From DATEPR01 sp963780635 (lineage in GTDB: Bacteria; Actinomycetota; Actinomycetes; Mycobacteriales; Pseudonocardiaceae), in contig CAWACW010000017.1 of NCBI GenBank assembly GCA_963780635.1, positions 1-64,000 of the forward strand: a DNA stretch of 64,000 nucleotides, given 5' to 3'. Made by a program: the position numbers and the translations under genes. Of this stretch, positions 18,603-26,921 are shown one piece after another. The notes beneath the pieces are model-generated. The model was not told the origin of the DNA, made no database searches, and saw only the letters and a list, made by a program, of their open reading frames with translations. Position 1 is the stretch's first letter. Every line of letters starts with the position of its first letter.

Positions 18603-18868
18603 CAACCAGTCAGGCGCGCGGAATTAAACAGGAGGTTCTCACCGACTCGACATGTGTCGGAGTACCTGCAAAACTATCCCGATTTCTTCGAGCGCAATTC
18701 GCCGCTGCTGGCCAAATTGCGGTTGCCGCATCTGCGCGATGTGGGCGCCACGGTAAGTCTGGTGGAGCGCCAGGTCGAGGTGCTGCGCGAGCGCAACCAG
18801 ACGTTGGAGCGCAAGCTGAAGGAGCTGGTCGAGGTGGCGAGGGCCAATGACGCGCTGGCGGACCGCAC
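18599..18868 (+). CDS. DUF484 family protein, frameshifted, 3' end missing
   Basis: ATG 18599 follows AGGAG at the end of dapF. After a shift near 18655 the frame reads EYLQNYPDFFERNSPLLAKL, RLPHLRDVGATVSLVERQVE and RNQTLERKLKELVEVARAND. PDFFERxPxLLxxLRLPHxxGGAVSLVERQV is the DUF484 signature. The gene normally lies between dapF and xerC in Gammaproteobacteria. It ends after about 90 residues where actinobacterial TypA sequence begins. Confidence 0.83.
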
Positions 18869-18890
18869 TCGAACGGTCGCGGTGGTGGCA
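18862..18890. other. Chimeric join 3: gammaproteobacterial to actinobacterial sequence
   Basis: DUF484 coding ends after ARANDALAD. TypA coding is certain from GTKLTARLLKARLDTELVGN (18887 on). Both proteins are cut in mid-domain here, and error density falls sharply to the right. Confidence 0.8.
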
Positions 18891-19750
18891 CCAAGCTCAC
18901 CGCGCGGCTGCTCAAGGCCCGCCTGGACACCGAACTGGTCGGCAACGTGAGCGTGCGCGTGCTGCCCACCGAGCGGCCGGACACCTGGGAGGTGCAGGGC
19001 CGTGGTGAGCTGGCGCTGGCCATCCTGGTGGAGACCATGCGCCGCGAGGGCTTCGAGCTGACCATCGGCAAGCCCCAGGTGGTCACCAGGATGATCGACG
19101 GCAAGCTGTCCGAGCCGTTCGAGCACCTGACCCTGGACGCCCCCGAGGAGCACCTCGGTGTGATGACCCAGCTGCTGGCCACCCGCAAGGGCCAGCTGCA
19201 GGTGATGAGCGGCCACGGCACCGGCCGGGTCCGGCTGGAGTACGTGGTGCCGGCCCGTGGCCTGATCGGTTTCCGCACCGAGTTCCTCACCGAGACCCGT
19301 GGCACGGGCATCGCGAACCACGTGTTCGAGGGCTACCACCCGTGGGTGGGCGAACTGCGCACCCGGCACAGTGGCTCGCTGGTGGCCGACCGGTCCGGCC
19401 CCGTCACCGCGTACGCGCTGCTGCAGCTGGCCGACCGCGGCACGTTCTTCGTCGAACCGGGCACCGACGCCTACGAGGGCATGGTGGTGGGGGAGAACCC
19501 GCGCGCCGAGGACCTCGACGTGAACGTGGCCAGGGAGAAGAAGCTCACCAACGTCCGGTCGTCCACGTCCGACGTGTACGAGCGCATCCAGCGGCCACGC
19601 AAGCTCGGGCTGGAGGAGGCGCTGGAGTTCTGCGCGTCCGACGAGTGCGTCGAGGTCACCCCGAAGATCGTCCGCGTCCGCAAGCTGGTGCTGGAGAGCA
19701 CGCAGCGCGGCCGGGAGCGGGCCCGCGCCCGTACCCGCGACCAGTCCTGA
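18872..19750 (+). CDS. typA: Ribosome-binding GTPase TypA/BipA, C-terminal part
   Basis: About 290 residues: the EF-G-like domain V (RGELALAILVETMRREGFEL, PQVVTRMIDGKLSEPFEHLT) and the BipA-specific C-terminal domain (GYHPWVGELRTRHSGSLVAD, KKLTNVRSSTSDVYERIQRP). The GTPase and domain II are absent because of the join, so this is a broken copy in the assembly and not a natural gene. TypA assembles 50S subunits under stress. It is followed by an lpqW-like gene, as in mycobacteria. Confidence 0.92.
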   Translation, partial: NGRGGGTKLTARLLKARLDTELVGNVSVRVLPTERPDTWEVQGRGELALAILVETMRREGFELTIGKPQVVTRMIDGKLSEPFEHLTLDAPEEHLGVMTQLLATRKGQLQVMSGHGTGRVRLEYVVPARGLIGFRTEFLTETRGTGIANHVFEGYHPWVGELRTRHSGSLVADRSGPVTAYALLQLADRGTFFVEPGTDAYEGMVVGENPRAEDLDVNVAREKKLTNVRSSTSDVYERIQRPRKLGLEEALEFCASDECVEVTPKIVRVRKLVLESTQRGRERARARTRDQS

Positions 19751-19757
19751 CAGCCGC

Positions 19758-19785
19758 CGGCCGTACCGTTGACGCGGTACGGCCG
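19758..19785 (+). terminator. Hairpin after typA
   Basis: CGGCCGTACCG (19758-19768), a 6-base loop and CGGTACGGCCG (19775-19785) form a perfect 11-bp stem starting 8 bases after the typA stop. No T-tract follows, as is usual in high-GC actinobacteria. Confidence 0.65.
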
Positions 19786-19816
19786 CGGGGTGTCGCGAAC
19801 GGGGAGGTCGCTTTTC

Positions 19817-21559
19817 GTGGGCTGGTGCGCCCGACGTCGATCGGGCCCGCTGGTGCTGGTCGGCTCGGCGCTGGTGGCCCTGGTGACCGCGTGCACTGCT
19901 GCCCCGCCACCGCCGCTGGTCGCCTCGTCGGTGCCGCCCACCACGATCCCGGTTTCGCCCGTCACGTCGGAAGTCGTGGTCGGTGTGGACGGCGTCGGCG
20001 GCGGCTACAACCCGCACGAGCTGGGTGACCAGTCGTCGATGACCACGGTGCTGGCGAACCTGTTGCTGCCCTCGGTGTTCCGTGCGGCGCCGGACGGCAC
20101 TCCGCAGCTGGACACCACGCTGATGACGTCCGCGCAGGTCACCTCGGCCGAGCCGTTCACCGTGACCTACCAGGTGCGCACCGATGCCAACTGGACGGAC
20201 GGCACCCCGGTCGACGCGGCCGATTTCGTGTACCTGCGCAACCAGATGACCAGCCAGCCCGGGGTGCTCGACCCGGCGGGCTACCGGCTGATCTCCGGGA
20301 TCACCGCCAGGGACAACGCGAAGACGATCACCGTCACGTTCGGCAAGCCCTACCCGGCCTGGCGGTCGCTGTTCGACGACCTGCTGCCCGCGCACCTGCT
20401 CAAGGACGCCCCCGGTGGTTTCGCCAACGGCCTGAACACGACGTTCCCGGCCACTGCGGGGCCGTTCGACATCAAGAGCGTGGACAGTGCCGGTGGCGAG
20501 ATCGTGCTGGAGCGCAGTGACCGCTACTGGGGCACGCCGACCGTGCTCGACCAGATCGTGCTGCGGAAGTCGGACACTCAGGGGATGGCGGATGCGTTGC
20601 GTGCCGACGCCGATCAGCTCGCGTACAGCCGGGTGGACTCGACCGGCCTGACGGCGTTGCAGGCCCTGGGCAAGACCGTCCGGCTGGCCACGGTGCCGCG
20701 CCCGGAGACCGCTGCCGTGCTGTTGCGGCCGGGTTCGCCGCAACTGGCCGACAAGACCGTCCGCGAGGCGGTCGCGGCCGCGGTGAACCGCGCGGCCCTC
20801 GTCTCGACCGGTGCCGACGGGGGCCCGTCCGCCCACCTGATCGCCAATGCCCTGGTGACGGCCCCGACACAGTCCGGCTACCGCGCCACGATGCCTGCCG
20901 GCGCGCCCGGTGCCACCCCCGACCCGGCGCACGTGCCCGCGTTGCTGGCCCAGGCAGGCTACGTGCAGAGCGGCACCAGCTGGGTCCGGTCGGGCCACAC
21001 ACTGAACCTGGTGATCGCCGCGCCCGCGGGCCGCCAGCCCTACGTCGCCATCGCCAACCAGCTGCGCGCGCAGCTCGTCGGCGCGGGCATCGCCGCGACC
21101 GTCGAAACCCCGCCCGCGGGCCAGCTCTACGAGCAGCTGCTCAGCGGCGGCGCGACGACCGCGAGCACGAACGCGGGCACCACCACGGGCATGCCGATCG
21201 ACATCCTCGTCGGACCGCAGCCGACCGGCGGCGACCCGGCCACCGCGCTGGCGTCCTGGTTCGGCTGCGGCACCCCGACGACCACGACGGGTGCGCAGGC
21301 CGACCTGTCCGGGCCGCTGGGCTGGTGCGACCAGTCGGTGCAGTCGACGATCAGTTCCGCGCTGACCGGGGAGACCCCGTTGGCCGACGCGCTGCCGCAG
21401 GTCGAGTCCGCGTTGTGGGCGCAGGCCGTGGAGATCCCGCTGTTCCAGGTGTCCGACGAACTGGCCGTCGGCCCGCAGGTCGCCGGGGTCAGCGCGGGAC
21501 CGCCGTTCGCCGGGCCGTTCTTCGACGCCGCGGCCTGGAGTCGCGTCACCACCAAGTGA
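19817..21559 (+). CDS. lpqW: LpqW-like lipoprotein, ABC substrate-binding fold
   Basis: 580 residues from GTG 19817, chosen because GGGGAGG (19801-19807) stands before it; an in-frame TTG at 19769 lies inside the hairpin. The signal ends in the lipobox LVTAC. The family 5 extracellular solute-binding fold is shown by TYQVRTDANWTDGTPVDAAD and ITARDNAKTITVTFGKPYPA. Directly downstream of typA it matches mycobacterial LpqW, which steers mannose-lipid (PIM/LAM) synthesis and is not a transport component. No permease genes are present here, which supports that view. Confidence 0.78.
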   Translation: MGWCARRRSGPLVLVGSALVALVTACTAAPPPPLVASSVPPTTIPVSPVTSEVVVGVDGVGGGYNPHELGDQSSMTTVLANLLLPSVFRAAPDGTPQLDTTLMTSAQVTSAEPFTVTYQVRTDANWTDGTPVDAADFVYLRNQMTSQPGVLDPAGYRLISGITARDNAKTITVTFGKPYPAWRSLFDDLLPAHLLKDAPGGFANGLNTTFPATAGPFDIKSVDSAGGEIVLERSDRYWGTPTVLDQIVLRKSDTQGMADALRADADQLAYSRVDSTGLTALQALGKTVRLATVPRPETAAVLLRPGSPQLADKTVREAVAAAVNRAALVSTGADGGPSAHLIANALVTAPTQSGYRATMPAGAPGATPDPAHVPALLAQAGYVQSGTSWVRSGHTLNLVIAAPAGRQPYVAIANQLRAQLVGAGIAATVETPPAGQLYEQLLSGGATTASTNAGTTTGMPIDILVGPQPTGGDPATALASWFGCGTPTTTTGAQADLSGPLGWCDQSVQSTISSALTGETPLADALPQVESALWAQAVEIPLFQVSDELAVGPQVAGVSAGPPFAGPFFDAAAWSRVTTK

Positions 21560-21619
21560 ACCGGGGGGTTACGGTGTCCCGGTCGGCCGTGCCACAAGAT
21601 CGATGGTGAGAGTGTTCCG

Positions 21620-22504
21620 GTGACGTTGACAGCGCCGCCCCGGTTGCTGCTGGTGCACGCGCATCCGGACGACGAAAGCCTGTGGACCGGCGGCACGATC
21701 GCCCGGTACGCGGCGCGTGGTGTCCAGGTCACGGTCGTCACGTGCACGCTGGGCGAGCAGGGCGAGATCATTCCGCCGTACCTGGCCGAACTGGCTGCCG
21801 GCGCGGCCGACCAACTCGGTGGTTACCGCGTCGGTGAGCTGCGGTCGGCGTGTGCCGTGCTGCGTGTCACCGACCACCGCTTTCTCGGCGGGATCGGCCG
21901 CTGGCGCGACTCGGGCATGGCAGGCGACGCGGCCAACGCGCACCCCAGGGCATTCGCCGGCGGCCCGATCGACGAGCAGGCCGACTCGCTGCGTGAGGTG
22001 ATCGCCGAGGTCAAACCGCAGGTCGTGGTCAGCTACGACGAGCACGGCGGCTACGGCCATCCCGACCACATCCGCGCGCACGACATCACGCGCGCCGCCG
22101 CGGCCGCGAGTCCGGACGTGGCCCGCGTGTTCCACACGGTGCGGCCCACCGGCCCGACCGAGGTCGGCGTTGCCGAGCTGACCACGTTCGGGGGACTGCC
22201 GTTCCGGCTGCCGAAGCCGGGGGAGCTGCCCGTGGTGCCGGACGAGTCGATCACCACGGTCGTCGACATCGCCGAGCACCTGCCCGCGAAGCTGCGGGCG
22301 CTGCGTGCGCACGCCACCCAGGTCAGCGTGTGGGAGGACGGCGACGGTCGCAGCGCTTTCGCGCTGTCCAACGACCTCGCGCTGCCCGCGCTGCCCGCCG
22401 AGCACTACGTGCTGGCCAGCGGACCCGCCGCGGGCGCGGCCACCGACCTGTTCGGTGGGCTCGGACTCGTCGGCATCGAGCAGTCCGGCGGTGACCCGAC
22501 ATGA
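21620..22504 (+). CDS. mshB: GlcNAc-Ins deacetylase MshB, mycothiol synthesis
   Basis: 294 residues, intact. It deacetylates GlcNAc-inositol in mycothiol synthesis. The zinc motif is VHAHPDDESLWTGG (residues 11-24), with the third ligand in GYGHPDHIRAH and the catalytic SYDEHGGYGH region. Start GTG 21620. It overlaps the next gene by four bases (ATGA). Its presence with lpqW, fdxC-type and dapC genes matches mycobacterial order. Confidence 0.93.
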   Translation: MTLTAPPRLLLVHAHPDDESLWTGGTIARYAARGVQVTVVTCTLGEQGEIIPPYLAELAAGAADQLGGYRVGELRSACAVLRVTDHRFLGGIGRWRDSGMAGDAANAHPRAFAGGPIDEQADSLREVIAEVKPQVVVSYDEHGGYGHPDHIRAHDITRAAAAASPDVARVFHTVRPTGPTEVGVAELTTFGGLPFRLPKPGELPVVPDESITTVVDIAEHLPAKLRALRAHATQVSVWEDGDGRSAFALSNDLALPALPAEHYVLASGPAAGAATDLFGGLGLVGIEQSGGDPT

Positions 22505-22947
22505 CCCGGCGGCGGTCGGACTGGCTCCTGCTGGTCGCGCTGATCATCGACTCGATCGCGTTGGCCCTGCTGGAGTTGTTCTTCCTGCCGCTGCGCTTCG
22601 ACGGCACGCTACTGCCGGACTGGGGCGCCTTTCCGTTCCCGATCACGGTCGTAGTGGCATTGGTCACGATGCCGTGGCTGATCAGCAGAGCGGCGGACGT
22701 GTCCACGCGACTGCTCGTCGCCGGTGCGCCGCTGTGGGTGTGGATCATCACGATCGCGGTCGTCGGCCTTGTCGGGCCGGAGAACATGGCGCTGCTGGAG
22801 GACTGGCGCACCCTGCTGCTGCTGGCCTGCGGCGCGTTGCCCGCCGCGGTGACGCTGGGCAACGCGCTGGCCCGGCGGGTCAGCGAGCGGGCGTCCAGTA
22901 GCGGTACCGGTGATGCGGACGGCAGCGCAGCCCCGCGTACAGACTGA
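22501..22947 (+). CDS. Four-helix membrane protein, function unknown
   Basis: 148 residues with four hydrophobic segments: LLLVALIIDSIALALLELFF, FPITVVVALVTMPWLI, LWVWIITIAVVGLVG and TLLLLACGALPAAVTLGNAL. It is translationally coupled to mshB. A small membrane protein lies after mshB in mycobacteria too (Rv1171, from memory). Its 3' end overlaps the convergent acetyltransferase gene by 68 bases. Confidence 0.8.
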   Translation: MTRRRSDWLLLVALIIDSIALALLELFFLPLRFDGTLLPDWGAFPFPITVVVALVTMPWLISRAADVSTRLLVAGAPLWVWIITIAVVGLVGPENMALLEDWRTLLLLACGALPAAVTLGNALARRVSERASSSGTGDADGSAAPRTD

Positions 22948-23626
22948 TCGCCGCCTCGTTGTGCGAGGCCACCTGCAACGCACACCGTGTCGCACCACGC
23001 TGCCGCGCCCAGCCGGCGAGGGCGGCCAGCAACGCGGTAGCCAGGCCCCGCCTGCGATGCGTCGGCGCGATCGCGAGCCGGGCGATGTGCAGCAGGTCGC
23101 CGACCACGGCGCCGCGCACGACGCCGGTGACCTGCCCGTCCTGCCACGCGGTGCCGAAACCGAGCCCCGCCCGCCCGGCCAGCACCCGGTACTGCGCCAG
23201 CGTCGGCCGGTCGGCGTCGACGGCCAATGGCCACCAGTCCGTCGGCGGCTCGCCCAGGACCTCGACCCCGGCCGGTACGGCCGCGTCGAACCCGGTGAGC
23301 GGGCCGGTCATCACCACGGACTCGGCGCCGCCGGGGTGGCCCGTCTCGATCACCCAGTCCGCCGCGGCCAGCTCCGTCTCCAGACCGGCACCGTCGACCA
23401 CCAGCGCGATCGGCCGGATGCCGTTGGCCCGTGCGAACTCCACGGTCCTGGCCAGTGCCCGCGCGACCGGCACGCCCGGGTCGCCGAGGGTGAGCGCGCT
23501 GTTCGCCCGGCCGGTGAAGCCACCCGCCGCCCGTAGCCGCCATTGGCCCAGCGGTTGGTCCACCAGGGCGGGCCAGGCGTCGGCGCAGTCGCGTTCCAGT
23601 TGGTTGGTGTCGTCCATCCCGGTCAT
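22880..23626 (-). CDS. GNAT-family acetyltransferase
   Basis: 248 residues. The C-terminal GNAT core reads LHIARLAIAPTHRRRGLATA, where RRRGLA is the acetyl-CoA pyrophosphate loop, then LQVASHNEAAISLYAGLRC. The N-terminal half is a degenerate second GNAT-like module. The substrate is unknown. It is convergent with, and overlaps, the membrane-protein gene. Confidence 0.82.
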   Translation of the reverse strand: MTGMDDTNQLERDCADAWPALVDQPLGQWRLRAAGGFTGRANSALTLGDPGVPVARALARTVEFARANGIRPIALVVDGAGLETELAAADWVIETGHPGGAESVVMTGPLTGFDAAVPAGVEVLGEPPTDWWPLAVDADRPTLAQYRVLAGRAGLGFGTAWQDGQVTGVVRGAVVGDLLHIARLAIAPTHRRRGLATALLAALAGWARQRGATRCALQVASHNEAAISLYAGLRCRPHHRYRYWTPAR

Positions 23627-23765
23627 TTTCGCCGCAGGTCAGCGCCCCGCGGGTGTGAAGTGTGGCACCGCCGCCGCGTGGCCAGGGTGCGCGCGAGATA
23701 CTGTCCGTCGGCCACGTAACCTGGCACGTACGTGGTGAAGACGGCCAGAGGACCAGGAGACCGCA

Positions 23766-24086
23766 GTGACCTACGTGATCGCCGAGCCATGTGTGGATAT
23801 TCTCGACAAGGCGTGCATCGAGGAGTGCCCCGTCGACTGCATCTACGAGGGCGACCGGATGCTCTACATCCACCCCGACGAGTGCGTTGACTGCGGTGCC
23901 TGTGAGCCGGTGTGCCCGGTGGAAGCCATCTACTACGAGGACGACGTGCCCGACCAGTGGAAGGACTACACGAAGGCGAACGCCGACTTCTTCGTGGAGC
24001 TCGGTTCGCCTGGTGGGGCATCGAAGACCGGCAAGGTCAGCGCCGACCCGGCGCTCATCAAGGATCTGCCGCCGCAGGGCGAATGA
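23766..24086 (+). CDS. fdxA: Seven-iron ferredoxin (FdxA/FdxC type)
   Basis: 106 residues, intact. The cysteine pattern CVDILDKACIEECPVDCIYE and CVDCGACEPVCPVEAIYYED provides one 3Fe-4S and one 4Fe-4S centre. The C-terminal tail is typical of FdxC. Start GTG 23766 behind AGGAGACC. It overlaps dapC by ATGA, as fdxC and the dapC-like gene adjoin in mycobacteria. It is an electron donor, for example to cytochromes P450. Confidence 0.93.
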   Translation: MTYVIAEPCVDILDKACIEECPVDCIYEGDRMLYIHPDECVDCGACEPVCPVEAIYYEDDVPDQWKDYTKANADFFVELGSPGGASKTGKVSADPALIKDLPPQGE

Positions 24087-25186
24087 TCACCGGGGGCCTG
24101 CCCGACTTCCCCTGGGACACGCTCGCCGAGCCCAAGGCGAAGGCGATGGCGCATCCCGGCGGGGTCGTCGACCTGTCCATCGGCACCCCGGTCGACCCGG
24201 TGCCCGAGTCGGTCAGGGCCGGACTCGCGTCGGCCGACGACTTTCCCGGCTATCCGGCGACCCATGGCACACCCGAACTGCGGGCGGCCGCTGTCGCGGC
24301 GATGGCCCGCAGGTTCGGTGTCACCGGGATCGACGAGGCCGCGGTGCTGCCGACCATGGGCTCCAAGGAAATGGTCGCGCTGCTGCCCTCGTTGCTGGGC
24401 ATCGGCCCCGGTGACGTGGTGGTCATCCCCGACCTGGCCTACCCGACCTACGAGGTCGGCGTCCGGCTCACGGGCGCCGAGCTGGTCCGGTCCGACGGGC
24501 TGACGGCCCTGGGACCGCGGCGGCCCGCCCTGGTGTGGGTGAACTCGCCGGGTAACCCGACCGGCAAGGTGCTGCCGCCAGAACATCTGCGCAAGGTCGT
24601 GGACTGGGCGCGCGAACGCGGTGCGCTGGTGGCGTCGGACGAGTGTTATCTCACGTTGGGCTGGGACGCCCAACCCGTGTCCGTGCTGCACCCGGATGTG
24701 TCCGGTGGCAGCACGGAGGGCCTGCTGGCCGTGCACTCGCTGTCCAAGTCGTCCAACCTTGCCGGTTACCGGGCGGGGTTCGTGACGGGCGATCCCGCGG
24801 TCGTCCGGCGGCTGCTGGAGATCCGCAAGCACGCCGGCCTGATCATGCCCCGGCCGGTGCAGGCCGCGATGACCGTGGCCCTGTCCGACGACGAGCACAT
24901 CGCCGTCCAGCGGGAGCGCTACCTGCGTCGCCGCGCGCTGCTGTGGCCCGCGCTGGAGGCCGCCGGGTGCGTGGTCGACCACTCGGAGGCGGGCATCTAC
25001 CTGTGGACGAGGCGGCCCGGCATGGACACGGTCGCGCTCGTCACCTGGCTCGCCGACCTGGGCATCCTCGTCGCGCCGGGCACCTTCTACGGCCCCAGCG
25101 GCGGCCAGCACGTGCGTGTCGCGCTCACTGCCACCGACGAACGGATCGCGGCGGCCGCCGAGCGCGTGCGCGCCCAGAGCTGCTGA
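24083..25186 (+). CDS. dapC: N-succinyldiaminopimelate aminotransferase DapC
   Basis: 367 residues, PLP-dependent fold type I. The active-site lysine is in LSKSSNLAGYRAGFVTGD. VNSPGNPTGKVLPPEHLRKV is the class I aminotransferase signature, and VALTATDERI lies near the end. It performs the aminotransferase step of the succinylase route to diaminopimelate; dapD and dapE of the same route lie 5-7 kb downstream. Coupled to fdxA by a 4-base overlap. Confidence 0.9.
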   Translation: MITGGLPDFPWDTLAEPKAKAMAHPGGVVDLSIGTPVDPVPESVRAGLASADDFPGYPATHGTPELRAAAVAAMARRFGVTGIDEAAVLPTMGSKEMVALLPSLLGIGPGDVVVIPDLAYPTYEVGVRLTGAELVRSDGLTALGPRRPALVWVNSPGNPTGKVLPPEHLRKVVDWARERGALVASDECYLTLGWDAQPVSVLHPDVSGGSTEGLLAVHSLSKSSNLAGYRAGFVTGDPAVVRRLLEIRKHAGLIMPRPVQAAMTVALSDDEHIAVQRERYLRRRALLWPALEAAGCVVDHSEAGIYLWTRRPGMDTVALVTWLADLGILVAPGTFYGPSGGQHVRVALTATDERIAAAAERVRAQSC

Positions 25187-25219
25187 GACGACAACTGTTC
25201 GGCTCGCGGCGCAGGCACG

Positions 25220-25321
25220 TCAGCCGCGGCGTTGTCGTCGGCCCCGGTGCGACAGAGGTACCGGGACCTCCTCCGCCGTGCGGCCGGCGTACCTGGACGC
25301 CGCTCCCTGAGCGAACGCCAT
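25220..25321 (-). CDS. Possible 33-residue basic peptide
   Basis: A short frame starting 9 bases after the CHAD gene stop: MAFAQGAASRYAGRTAEEVP, then a basic tail HRGRRQRRG. I do not recognise it and see no clear ribosome site. It may be chance. Confidence 0.2.
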   Translation of the reverse strand: MAFAQGAASRYAGRTAEEVPVPLSHRGRRQRRG

Positions 25322-25332
25322 GGTGTCAGCCC

Positions 25333-26292
25333 TCAGCCCTGCGTCGCCTGGTACAGCTCGCCGCACGCGGCGGGCAGCTGCTCGCGCAGCTCGTCCCGCT
25401 TGCGTACCTGACGCTCGATCAGCCTGCCGATCACCAGCAGCGCTTGCGGTGACAGCTCGGCCGGGTGCGCGGTGACCAGCTGCCGCAGGTGCTGCTCGGT
25501 GACGACGGTGTCCTGGAAGGTGCCCAGCAGTTCCTGCAACGCCTTGGCCTCGCGGGCCAGCGTCGCGAAGCCCGCACCGCGCTTGCGGCCTGCCATCTGG
25601 CCCGCCAGCTCGGCCGCGTAGCGCACCCGTTTGGTCCGGATCCGCAGCGTGTGCCAGCTCTCGTCGGACTGCGCCTGCGCCGACGCGACCAGCTGCAGAT
25701 GCAGCGCGCGCACCGGCTTGACCAGCAATAACGCGGGGTCGATCAGCTCGCCGTCGTCGGCCTGGCCGAGGGCCTCGGCGGCCAGTCCCTTGAGCAGCAT
25801 CCGGTACCGCTGGCGGCCCAGGGCCTTGTCCAGGATGTCGGCGGCGGCCGCCCGGGCGGCCAGCAGCGCGGTCAGCACTTCGCCGAACGCGGTCAGGTCG
25901 GTCGCCGGCAGGTCGGCGCCGTCCGCGGTCAGCCGGTCGCACAGCACGTCCAGGTCGCGGACACCGCCCAGCAGGTCGCCCAGCCAGGCCAGTTCGGCCC
26001 GCAGTGACTCGGCGGCCGGTCCGATGCCGCCCTTGTCCGCCCGCAGCGCCACCCGGGTCCGGCGCGCGGCGACCCGCATCTGGTGCACCGACTCCGGCGA
26101 GTCCGCCCGGCCCGCGGTGTCCTGCTCGGTCAGCAGCACCCGCAGCGCGGCGTCCACTGTGGCCCGGATGTGCGCGGTGAGGCTGTCGTGCTTGCCCGCG
26201 GTGCGCACCTCGTCGGGCAGTCCCAGGGTTGCCGCCGTCATTGGGCGCGGGCGACGGCGATCGGGGGCCTGGCTTGGGGCTACAGCGGTCAT
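25333..26292 (-). CDS. CHAD-domain protein
   Basis: 319 residues, intact. CHAD is an alpha-helical domain with conserved histidines that binds polyphosphate. The repeats show as VHQMRVAARRTRVAL with LGGVRDLDVLCDRL, and WHTLRIRTKRVRYAAEL with LGTFQDTVVTEQHL. No CYTH domain is attached. An inner ATG at 26241 is an alternative start (MTAATLGLP). The role is probably polyphosphate-granule association. Confidence 0.88.
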   Translation of the reverse strand: MTAVAPSQAPDRRRPRPMTAATLGLPDEVRTAGKHDSLTAHIRATVDAALRVLLTEQDTAGRADSPESVHQMRVAARRTRVALRADKGGIGPAAESLRAELAWLGDLLGGVRDLDVLCDRLTADGADLPATDLTAFGEVLTALLAARAAAADILDKALGRQRYRMLLKGLAAEALGQADDGELIDPALLLVKPVRALHLQLVASAQAQSDESWHTLRIRTKRVRYAAELAGQMAGRKRGAGFATLAREAKALQELLGTFQDTVVTEQHLRQLVTAHPAELSPQALLVIGRLIERQVRKRDELREQLPAACGELYQATQG

Positions 26293-26447
26293 GGCATGGA
26301 TTCTAGGTGAACCACCAGTGACCGAAAGATGTCATCGATTCGCGTTCCGTGGTATGGCGGACCCTGGCCCACACTGTGGACGGCCGGGCGAATTTACCGG
26401 ATCGAAGCATGTGCGCCATTGCGGCGATCGACGCCCTACCGCATGGT

Positions 26448-26921
26448 ATGGCCATGGTCGCCGAGCAACACCCGGATCCCGCCGACCTGCTCGCCGTCGC
26501 GCTCGACGAGGCGCGGGCCGGTCTGGCCGAGGGCGGTATCCCTATCGGAGCAGCGCTGTTCGATTGTGCGGGCACGCTCCTGGGCAGCGGGCACAACCGC
26601 AGGGTCCAGGACGACGACCCGTCGATGCACGCCGAGACGGCGGCCTTCCGCGCCGCCGGGCGCAGACGTAGCTACGCCGACACGATCATGGTCACCACGC
26701 TGTCGCCGTGCTGGTACTGCAGCGGCCTGGTGCGCCAGTTCGGCATCGGCGAGGTGATCATCGGCGAGAACCGTACGTTCCACGGCGGCCACGACTGGCT
26801 GGCCGAGCACGGCGTCTCGATCACGATGGTCGACGACGCCGACTGCGTGCGGATGATGAAGGACTTCATCGCCGACCGCCCGGACCTGTGGTTCGAGGAC
26901 ATCGGGGAGAGCCGGCGGTGA
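26448..26921 (+). CDS. Yeast-type (FCY1-like) cytosine deaminase
   Basis: 157 residues. Zinc ligands are in MHAETAAFR and TLSPCWYCSGLV. The length, EGGIPIGAALFD, VGEN-like IIGENRTFHGG and the C-terminal RPDLWFEDIGE match Saccharomyces Fcy1 (ERPQDWFEDIGE) far better than bacterial CodA, an unrelated amidohydrolase. It should deaminate cytosine and perhaps 5-methylcytosine. The start is uncertain (ATG 26448 or 26454; no clear ribosome site). It overlaps the oxygenase gene by GTGA, and an NCS1 permease follows. Confidence 0.82.
   Translation: MAMVAEQHPDPADLLAVALDEARAGLAEGGIPIGAALFDCAGTLLGSGHNRRVQDDDPSMHAETAAFRAAGRRRSYADTIMVTTLSPCWYCSGLVRQFGIGEVIIGENRTFHGGHDWLAEHGVSITMVDDADCVRMMKDFIADRPDLWFEDIGESRR

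Noticed and set aside
4320..18870. Genomic island or integrative element in the actinobacterial genome
   Set aside because: There is no integrase, attachment repeat, tRNA or mobility gene, and genes are cut bluntly on both sides of each join; mis-assembly explains it better.
19769..19816. Upstream TTG start for the lpqW-like protein
   Set aside because: It falls inside the post-typA hairpin and has no ribosome site, whereas GTG 19817 follows GGGGAGG.
18674..20998. 774-codon open frame on the minus strand opposite typA and the lpqW-like gene
   Set aside because: It is low-complexity Arg/Gly/His-rich, crosses a chimeric join and lies opposite two well-supported genes; typical of GC-rich antisense frames.
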